Shown piece after piece: positions 5,484 to 9,976 of a stretch of DNA of 9,976 bases; positions within the stretch are counted from its first letter, which is position 1, and every line of letters begins with the position of its first letter. A program made the translations under genes and the position numbers. The DNA is from an uncultured Desulfobacterales bacterium (GTDB taxonomy: Bacteria > Desulfobacterota > Desulfobacteria > Desulfobacterales > UBA11574). Below the pieces are notes generated by a model. That model worked only from the letters and a program-made list of their open reading frames with translations, ran no database searches and had not been told where the DNA came from. The stretch lies in assembly GCA_937925895.1 (NCBI GenBank), contig CALANC010000416.1, positions 1 through 9,976 of the forward strand. Direction: 5' to 3'.

Positions 5484-7459
5484 GATATCATCGTCTTCCC
5501 ACATGCTTTAATATTTGCCTCGATTTGTTTCATCGTTTTATCGGATTCTTCTATGGCATGCTTAGCAACCCCAATTATCCCACCGGTGATTTCTTGCTCA
5601 AAAAGATTTTGAACCGCAGTCAGCTTGTCGTTTAGCCATGTTTGGACGATAGGACCGAGCAGGTCGTCAAGTTGTTTTTTATCCGCCCTTTTAAGGCCAG
5701 TCGTTGCGGGAATCGCCACGAGCGCATACAGGTCATGCAGCCCGAACAAACCCGTGAGCTTGACCTTGATACCGACAGCTCCAACCGGGTCTCCTGTAGA
5801 AAGAATGTAAGTAACCGCCACGGTAGCCGGGACCACATTTAAAAAAGCGGAAAATGTCTGCCGGATCTTGGTCCACATCCCCATTTTTTTGCGGAAACTG
5901 TGGGTAAGATTTTTCAGCTCCTGTTCGATACCATCCGACAATTCAACGATCACATCCTTACGGGAAAGAATAGATTCAATGGTTGATTTCCAATCCCTGT
6001 CTCTCAGTTTTTCCTGCTCAGGAAAAACAACAGGGTGTGACGCAACATGTACGGTCAGATTCCCCTTTTCGTCGGTGGTTTCAACAAGAGGATGCTGATT
6101 GCCTTTGAGACCTTTATGTTTTCGGATGTGTTCGATATTTTTGAACATTCGTACGGCCACCGGATCACTTTGATGCACCGAAACGGAGATCTCCGCATTG
6201 ACCGCCTTGGTATACAGACGGTTTATGGCACTGATAAGATCCCCTTCTATTTTATCCATAAAAGCGGCCTGCGGTTCTAATTTTTGGCTGCCGGAAATTA
6301 TGTTTTTTATCTTGCCAGCGGTGTCAACCAGTACTTTAAAAGGCAGCTCTATAATGCCTCCTGCTTTGCGCATGGCCTTGATGTAAGGCGGGTCCGTTGA
6401 CATCCAGATGTCAGCAAAACGTTTCATCACCTGGTCAATGGGAAAATGCTGGAGAGCTTCCCGGACACCGTGGCTTTGCGCTGTCTGGAGGGTGTCGAGA
6501 TAAAGGCACAGTTCATTATAAGAAATCATGGCTCGCTCGAGCACCTGTTGAGCTTTGACGACTGCGTCTTTTAGGATGGAAGAAATAAGCTCGAGTCTTA
6601 ATTTGCCGACGTCCATAGATTTGAGAGCATCGATAAGTGAGGGGTCTTCCTGGCGGACCGGACGTAGTGCCATGAAATGTTTGCCGGCGGCAACGGCGTT
6701 GTCTTCATCCGTTCTGTACATTCCCATTATGTAGCGATCGAATTCTTCGCCATATAAATTGTGTGCAACGGTAGAGGCGTGCTCCGTAATTTCTTCATCT
6801 TTAAAGCTGGGATAAACACGATAGACCAAAAAACACTTCCTCATTCCCATGCCGGTAAGCATTTCGGAGATAAAATCCGTGTTGTCGCGATTGTTATAGT
6901 TGGAGTTGGTAAAAATATATATCAGAATATCAGAGGATTCCAGTGCCTGTTGAGCCACCTCTCGATTGATATAAATTCCTTTGGCTCCCGTATCGAAATC
7001 CGGTGTGTCCATAAGAACCAAATTCTGAGGTAGCATATCACTGAAAGCATACAATGGACATCCGGGAGCAGCAAGCGCTTGCTCGTGTTTCAAAGGCTCG
7101 GGTAAACATTCGAAGGGTTCAAACAGGGAAGAAAGGATGTCTTTCCGGGTGAAAAGTTGACTGTTGGCGGATACCAAAACACGTCGATTAATCCCCGCAC
7201 TACCTCCAACCGGTGAAAGATGTTCACCCACCAGTGTGTTGAACAGCGTAGATTTACCTGAGGAACCGCCGCCGCAAATGGTTGCCATCAGCGGGAAGTC
7301 AGGTGCAAGTCGGGCAAGCAGCTTGATATCGACAATCTTGATCCAGGTGGCAATATCCTCATCGCGGTCGGGATCCATCATCTGGGTGAGACGAGGTATA
7401 TCATACCTTAATTGTCTAAGGGCATTATATACGTTTGATTCATACATAGCGTTATCCAT
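5480..7459 (-). CDS. Dynamin-like GTPase A, with degenerate G2 and G4 motifs
   Basis: The protein has 659 aa. The P-loop GGGSSGKST is at residues 63-71 and G3 DTPDFDTGAK starts at 151. Aligned with GTPase B, the G2 Thr-Thr region becomes SAGINRR (87-93), with no threonine, and the NKCD position becomes RVYP (214-217) in KCFLVYRVYPSFKDEE. The protein may therefore bind nucleotide with changed specificity or not hydrolyse GTP. A long helical region follows, with hydrophobic/amphipathic stretches at about 370-390 (IIELPFKVLVDTAGKI) and 553-600 (FLNVVPATVAVTYIL and LHDLYALVAIPATTGL), which could be a membrane-binding paddle. ATG 7459 has AGGT 4 nt upstream; Met5 is an alternative. The gene lies 57 nt after the MFS gene, and its stop overlaps the start of GTPase B, as expected for partners in a hetero-oligomer. 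Confidence 0.83.
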   Translation of the reverse strand: MDNAMYESNVYNALRQLRYDIPRLTQMMDPDRDEDIATWIKIVDIKLLARLAPDFPLMATICGGGSSGKSTLFNTLVGEHLSPVGGSAGINRRVLVSANSQLFTRKDILSSLFEPFECLPEPLKHEQALAAPGCPLYAFSDMLPQNLVLMDTPDFDTGAKGIYINREVAQQALESSDILIYIFTNSNYNNRDNTDFISEMLTGMGMRKCFLVYRVYPSFKDEEITEHASTVAHNLYGEEFDRYIMGMYRTDEDNAVAAGKHFMALRPVRQEDPSLIDALKSMDVGKLRLELISSILKDAVVKAQQVLERAMISYNELCLYLDTLQTAQSHGVREALQHFPIDQVMKRFADIWMSTDPPYIKAMRKAGGIIELPFKVLVDTAGKIKNIISGSQKLEPQAAFMDKIEGDLISAINRLYTKAVNAEISVSVHQSDPVAVRMFKNIEHIRKHKGLKGNQHPLVETTDEKGNLTVHVASHPVVFPEQEKLRDRDWKSTIESILSRKDVIVELSDGIEQELKNLTHSFRKKMGMWTKIRQTFSAFLNVVPATVAVTYILSTGDPVGAVGIKVKLTGLFGLHDLYALVAIPATTGLKRADKKQLDDLLGPIVQTWLNDKLTAVQNLFEQEITGGIIGVAKHAIEESDKTMKQIEANIKACGKTMIS

Positions 7460-7516
7460 TTTACCTAATCTGATACCATATATCCACTTGCAAAGAAATG
7501 CTGAAGTTGAATTGGA

Positions 7517-8725
7517 TTACTGTGGTCGCCAACCCCTCAAGCCTATCACAAGACACAACAACCCAAGGCAGGTTATAGCTGCCGAAACAACACCTGTCAT
7601 GAGGATCCCCCCTGCTTGCCAGACAGGAACGCCGATCAGCGCCCCAACGACCCGACCGGTGCCTGCAGCCGCAGCCAAACTGGACATCATTGTTGCCCGT
7701 ATTTCAGGCATCAATTCAGTGCAAAGCGATAAGGCGGAGACGATCATAAATTCGTAGGTAAAAAAAATAAAAAACAGACCTCCAAAGGCCATGGGCAGGG
7801 TTTGGCTCAGAAAAGGTAAAATTGCATAGCTTGTCACACACATGGCGAGACCAATAACGACCGATCTCTTTAATCCCAACCGGTCGGAAATGGCTGCGGT
7901 TAAGCCTTCACCGGAGAGTTCGGCCACACCGATTACACTGGTTCCCAGGCCTAAGGCAAGAATACTCAGATCAAATGATTTTTCCAGCCATGCTCCGTAG
8001 ACTACGAAAAGATTGTCGTTGGCCGCACTGACGAAAAAAGCAAAGAAAATGGCCCCCAGGGCAGTCCTTTCCCGCCCTAATTTTCGCCAGGCATTCCAAG
8101 GACTTGTAGTTGCTTGGTGTTTTACAGGGTTTTTTCCCTCTTTTGGCATTAAAATTCTCAGTGCAACAAAACACAAAATTCCCAAACCTCCCATAGCAAA
8201 AAAGGGGGCCCGCCAGCCAAAATGTTCGATGAGGATGCCAATTAAGGGAATTCCAAGCAGTGTACTTCCCGCCCAACTGAATTCAAGCACTCCGATTACC
8301 AATCCCCGCCGTTCGAACGGCACCCGTTCGCCCATATATGCTTGCATGGCCGGATCGAAAATACTTTTACCCATCCCGGCCAAAAATAACGATATCAGTA
8401 CGACGCTGTAAAATGGTATAATTCCGCCGGCGAACATGCCGACCGTCAGCATGCCTATGCCAACCAACATCATCAAGCGGTACCCCCACCGATCCGCCAT
8501 AGGTCCGAAGAACATGCCTATAACGGCCGTTGCCTGGTTTACCGCAATAACAGAGGTAATTGCTGCAAGCGGAACCCCCAGCCCCCGGCTCAAAACAGGC
8601 GCAAACGGATAGGCAAATCTTCTGGCCGAATTGAGAATCAGGCGACATGAAACGGCTACGCCTATTTCCCAACCCAGTCCGGGAGCATCGTGGCCGGACT
8701 TTAGTGAGGCTGACTGGTTAAGCAT
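7517..8725 (-). CDS. Major facilitator superfamily (MFS) transporter
   Basis: The 402-aa protein has about twelve hydrophobic segments and an MFS motif A in loop 2-3 (GPMADRWGYRLMM, from residue 74), repeated in weaker form in the second half (AAISDRLGLKRS). A charged central loop (LMPKEGKNPVKHQ...) separates the halves. MFS carriers use ion gradients to move small solutes; the substrate cannot be predicted. ATG 8725 is chosen because GGAAGG lies 9-10 nt upstream; a TTG at 8752 would add 9 residues but would place that ribosome site inside the gene. It is the first gene of the minus-strand cluster and is 57 nt upstream of GTPase A, close enough to share a transcript, although a separate promoter in the gap cannot be excluded. 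Confidence 0.9.
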   Translation of the reverse strand: MLNQSASLKSGHDAPGLGWEIGVAVSCRLILNSARRFAYPFAPVLSRGLGVPLAAITSVIAVNQATAVIGMFFGPMADRWGYRLMMLVGIGMLTVGMFAGGIIPFYSVVLISLFLAGMGKSIFDPAMQAYMGERVPFERRGLVIGVLEFSWAGSTLLGIPLIGILIEHFGWRAPFFAMGGLGILCFVALRILMPKEGKNPVKHQATTSPWNAWRKLGRERTALGAIFFAFFVSAANDNLFVVYGAWLEKSFDLSILALGLGTSVIGVAELSGEGLTAAISDRLGLKRSVVIGLAMCVTSYAILPFLSQTLPMAFGGLFFIFFTYEFMIVSALSLCTELMPEIRATMMSSLAAAAGTGRVVGALIGVPVWQAGGILMTGVVSAAITCLGLLCLVIGLRGWRPQ

Positions 8726-8798
8726 GGTTTTTTTACCTTCCAAATGCGGCAAATCGGCAATGGCAGAATTTAGGTTTAAGGGAATTTGGATTTTTCAG

Positions 8799-8814
8799 GA
8801 TATTTTGTAATATC
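8799..8814. promoter_or_regulatory. Palindrome GATATT-TTGT-AATATC upstream of the MFS gene
   Basis: It has perfect 6-bp arms around a 4-nt spacer, 74 nt upstream of the MFS start. On the minus strand a TTGATA hexamer overlaps it, but no convincing -10 follows. It is a possible operator for the minus-strand cluster; no regulator is identified. Confidence 0.3.
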
Positions 8815-8923
8815 AAAACGATGATGAGTTAACCTTCTAAACGCTTAAAAGCAATAGAAATTTTTAAAAAACCATATGGTGAAAATATAAAAAACAACTT
8901 TGCTATTTTCTCTAAAAGCGATA

Positions 8924-8935
8924 CGATTGCAATCG
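8924..8935. promoter_or_regulatory. 12-bp perfect palindrome CGATTGCAATCG
   Basis: It lies 37 nt upstream of the small plus-strand gene at 8972. It overlaps a TTGCAA hexamer (8927-8932) that could be a -35 box, with a weak TAGTAG 17 nt downstream. GATAC flanks it on both sides as a direct repeat. It is a candidate operator for the small gene or for both divergent units. Confidence 0.3.
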
Positions 8936-8971
8936 ATACCCATCCCTGATAGTAGTTTTTGGATAAGAGTG

Positions 8972-9217
8972 ATGCAACAAATACAAATTAAAGTCGAGTG
9001 CTACGCAGGATACCGTGGCGAAGAAACTCCCCGTCGTTTTTGGATGGGGAAGAGAAAAATCGAGGTGAAAGAAGTTAAAGACAGGTGGTTGGCTCCCGAT
9101 CACCGTTATTTTAAGATCCTGGGAGACGACCACGACATTTATGTTCTTCGGCACGACCCAAACTCATGGATTTGGGAGCTGGTGTTTTTCAAGGCTGAGC
9201 CCAAAAAAACTTCTTGA
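8972..9217 (+). CDS. Small conserved-looking protein of unknown function (81 aa)
   Basis: From ATG 8972 the product begins MQQIQIKVECYAGYRGEETPRRF, carries a LAPDHRYFKILGDDHDIYVLRHD segment and ends WELVFFKAEPKKTS. The pattern (IxVECYxGYrgeExPrrF, a D.W..PDhrYFKv.gDDg..YiLRhd segment, then a closing W.L.FF) resembles small beta-rich hypothetical proteins that I recall from Deltaproteobacteria; I know no assigned function. It has no signal peptide, membrane segment or catalytic motif. An in-frame ATG at 8900 would add 24 residues unlike the family start, so 8972 is preferred; the ribosome site (AAGAG, 2-3 nt away) is weak. It is transcribed away from the MFS cluster, and an intrinsic terminator at 9300 ends its transcript. 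Confidence 0.72.
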   Translation: MQQIQIKVECYAGYRGEETPRRFWMGKRKIEVKEVKDRWLAPDHRYFKILGDDHDIYVLRHDPNSWIWELVFFKAEPKKTS

Positions 9218-9218
9218 C

Positions 9219-9235
9219 ATACCACATTGTGGTAT
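9219..9235. promoter_or_regulatory. Perfect palindrome ATACCACA-T-TGTGGTAT overlapping a TTGACA hexamer
   Basis: The 8-bp arms are perfect around one central base. A consensus TTGACA (9214-9219) overlaps its left edge, and TATTAG (9233-9238) its right edge, but the spacing between those two hexamers is only 13 nt. At 17 nt the hexamer is AGTTTT, a poor -10. The arrangement looks like a promoter/operator, for example the remnant of an autoregulated small locus. It starts immediately after the stop codon of the small gene. Confidence 0.4.
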
Positions 9236-9299
9236 TAGTTTTTGGTCAGGTTAGGTAAGTACATCCTCCTTAATGTAACTATCCTCAACCTCCTTTCAT

Positions 9300-9332
9300 A
9301 AGCCCTTGGGAATTTTTCCAGGGGCTTTTTCG
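9300..9332 (+). terminator. Intrinsic terminator
   Basis: AAGCCCTTGG pairs with CCAGGGGCTT over 10 bp (one G-U) around an 8-nt loop, followed by a short U tract (9326-9330). It ends plus-strand transcription of the small gene at 8972, about 80 nt beyond its stop, and would also end any transcript started at the palindrome at 9219. Confidence 0.8.
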
Positions 9333-9685
9333 TTAGAGACCGTTGAAAAACACCCTCTTTTGTCCAATTTCTGTGCCTGCCCCGTGAAATGCGTAGCCTT
9401 TTTCTCTGGGGTCAGGCTCAAATTTTGCACGAAGTAGCGCTTAAGCGCAATCCGCGGAATACTCAATGTATGCCTGCCTGCCCCGCAGGTCCGGCAGATC
9501 GTACTGGGGTGGTTAAAATTTTCGCGTTGACTCGGGGCATCCATGCCCCTCGCCCTTGCGGGCAGCTTGACAGCTGTCCAATTCCGCTGTCCTGCGGAAT
9601 TACCGTTGACCTTGAACCCCGATTAAATATTAAATTTGAATTTAACTGGGCAGGCAAAATTGAACGTTTTTCAAAGGTCTCGTTA
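9332..9685. mobile_element. GAGACC-type miniature inverted-repeat element (346 bp) with GTTA target duplication
   Basis: The element body is 9336-9681. Its ends, GAGACCGTTGAAAAAC (9336-9351) and the reverse complement GAGACCTTTGAAAAAC (9666-9681), match in 15 of 16 positions. GTTA flanks both sides (9332-9335 and 9682-9685), as expected of a 4-bp target-site duplication. It contains no transposase, so it would be non-autonomous. Subterminal sequence (CTCTTTTGTCCAAT on the left, GCAAAATTGAAC on the right) is shared with the 67-bp copy at 2730-2796. The interior is rich in palindromes and includes GGGGTCAGGCTC, a word often seen near REP-type repeats (recollection only). Confidence 0.68.
9437..9601. 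repeat. Cluster of short palindromes inside the miniature element
   Basis: Within 165 bp are GCGCTTAAGCGC (9437-9448, perfect 12 bp), CCTGC-CCC-GCAGG (about 9476-9488), GGGGCAT-CC-ATGCCCC (9534-9549), GCCC-TTGC-GGGC (9552-9563), GACAGCTGTC (9569-9578) and AATTCCGC-TGTCCT-GCGGAATT (9580-9601). Such density is far above that of the neighbouring genes and indicates structured DNA or RNA, as in REP/BIME-like repeats. Confidence 0.6.
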
Positions 9686-9700
9686 TGGGCGATTTTTTCC

Positions 9701-9729
9701 TTGACATTAGCATTTCATTTGTCTATAAT
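9701..9729 (+). promoter_or_regulatory. Consensus sigma70-type promoter of the HTH gene
   Basis: TTGACA (9701-9706) and TATAAT (9724-9729) are both perfect, with a 17-nt spacer, predicting a start site near 9736. This is the strongest promoter in the window. The -10 box lies inside the first unit of a 9-bp direct repeat array, so a repeat-binding protein would compete with RNA polymerase. The leader to the HTH start is about 88 nt. Confidence 0.85.
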
Positions 9730-9774
9730 GTCCATAATGTCTAAACAGTCTATATCGTCCATACTGTCTATTTG
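9721..9774 (+). repeat. Six tandem 9-bp direct repeats (GTCYATANT type)
   Basis: The units are GTCTATAAT, GTCCATAAT, GTCTAAACA, GTCTATATC, GTCCATACT and GTCTATTTG, without gaps. GTC is kept in all six at exactly 9-bp spacing, and positions 4-6 are YAT or TAA. Unit 1 contains the -10 box; units 2-6 cover the start site and early leader. The array resembles iterons or multi-site operators. A protein encoded by the following HTH gene is one candidate binder; this is inference. Confidence 0.75.
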
Positions 9775-9823
9775 CTTGTTGTTAGGCGTGGATTTATTAG
9801 CTGTCAAAAGGAGATATTTAAAG

Positions 9824-9976
9824 GTGGATAAGGACATGTTCAGCATACCCCAAGCCGCCAAGTATTGTGCAATCAATCGAAGAACACTCTGGATGTACGT
9901 GAAGGCTGGTCAATTGAAAGCATCACGCACTCCCGGAGGGCATTATAGAATCATAAAAGAGGATCTGGAATCCTTT
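9824..9976 (+). CDS. HTH (excisionase/MerR-like) DNA-binding protein, N-terminal part, runs off right edge
   Basis: The frame from GTG 9824 is open to the window end (51 codons). The product contains MFSIPQAAKYCAINRRTLWMYVKAG, then QLKASRTPGGHYRIIKEDLESF: a helix-turn-helix of the HTH_17/excisionase type (PxAAxyc.inrrTLwryvkaGqLkA) followed by the wing-like TPGGHYRI and the xxDLexF end helix. Such domains bind DNA and occur alone (excisionases, small regulators) or fused to receiver or other domains; the fused form is common in Deltaproteobacteria, so what follows beyond the edge matters. AAGGAG lies 10 nt before GTG 9824. ATG 9836 (47 codons visible), with GGTGG upstream, is the alternative start. 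The perfect promoter and repeat array upstream suggest strong, controlled expression. Confidence 0.82.
   Translation, partial: MDKDMFSIPQAAKYCAINRRTLWMYVKAGQLKASRTPGGHYRIIKEDLESF

Larger units (their letters stand above)
9218..9823. other. Long gene-free stretch with repeats and signals
   Basis: No convincing gene lies in these 606 bases. Minus-strand frames at 9296-9544 and 9463-9657 run through the miniature element and its palindromes and show no family similarity. One of them (AQKLDKRGCFS) only mirrors the same repeat translated at the start of the transglutaminase frame (VQRLDKGGCFK). The stretch holds a palindrome, a terminator, the 346-bp element, and the promoter with tandem repeats of the downstream HTH gene. 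Confidence 0.7.

Noticed and set aside
4933..5511. 192-aa plus-strand open frame opposite GTPase B
   Set aside because: It lies antisense to the P-loop/G3/G4 region of a clear GTPase gene, is Ser/Arg-rich with low complexity, and shows no family pattern; it is a shadow frame.
7164..7757. 197-aa plus-strand open frame spanning the GTPase A / MFS junction
   Set aside because: It is antisense to two convincing genes, has no recognisable domain, and its composition (Pro/Thr/Ala-rich) is typical of a reverse-strand shadow.
9296..9544. 82-aa minus-strand frame
   Set aside because: It is translated from the terminator, the element end and palindromes; the only similarity (KLDKRGCF) is to the translated repeat at 2730-2796, not to a protein family.
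9606..9620. TTGACCTTGAACCCC as another copy of the IVP-element arm
   Set aside because: The match to the TTGAAYCC units is only about 15 nt, has no partner arm and no four-helix-bundle gene nearby; chance cannot be excluded.
9721..9774. CRISPR array
   Set aside because: The 9-bp units are contiguous, without spacers, and overlap a promoter; they are tandem operator or iteron-like repeats.

Overview
The window reads as a chromosomal segment of a moderate-GC, anaerobic Deltaproteobacterium (Desulfobacterota, probably Desulfobacterales-like). This is an inference from gene content: an indolepyruvate:ferredoxin oxidoreductase, a four-helix-bundle (S23/IVP) relic with inverted repeats, a small 'ECYxGYrgeEtPrrF' protein and an excisionase-type HTH gene. 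No rRNA, tRNA or CRISPR array was seen.

Layout. (1) Positions 1-1247, minus strand: the first 415 codons of iorA, running off the left edge. (2) 1306-1631: a decayed four-helix-bundle gene enclosed by a near-identical inverted repeat, just upstream of iorA. (3) 1632-2065: a gene-free stretch with strong minus-strand secondary structure and two back-to-back intrinsic terminators. (4) 8725 down to 2066, minus strand: a tightly packed five-gene cluster in the order MFS transporter, dynamin-like GTPase A, dynamin-like GTPase B, EamA/DMT transporter, transglutaminase-like protein. Three junctions overlap or nearly touch (ATGA, an 8-nt overlap, and a 3-nt gap), so the last four genes at least look translationally coupled. 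The terminators near 1748-1803 and 1717-1747 are plausible ends of this transcript. (5) 8726-8971: a divergent intergenic region with two palindromes. (6) 8972-9217, plus strand: a small conserved-looking protein of unknown function. (7) 9218-9823: a long gene-free stretch holding a palindrome, an intrinsic terminator, a 346-bp miniature element with terminal inverted repeats and a 4-bp target duplication, and a consensus sigma70-type promoter whose -10 box is the first unit of a six-unit 9-bp direct repeat. (8) 9824-9976, plus strand: the start of an HTH (excisionase/MerR-like) gene running off the right edge.

How it fits together. The core is a pair of adjacent large GTPases of the bacterial dynamin-like type. 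B has all GTPase motifs and C-terminal membrane segments; A keeps the P-loop and DTPD but lacks a recognisable NKxD and the G2 threonine. Such side-by-side pairs are known to act on membranes as hetero-oligomers; the transporters and transglutaminase-like protein around this pair suggest a membrane-associated function, but none is proven. A short copy of the same miniature element seen at 9336-9681 lies exactly at the EamA/transglutaminase junction. There it supplies the EamA stop codon and possibly the first 21 codons of the next gene.
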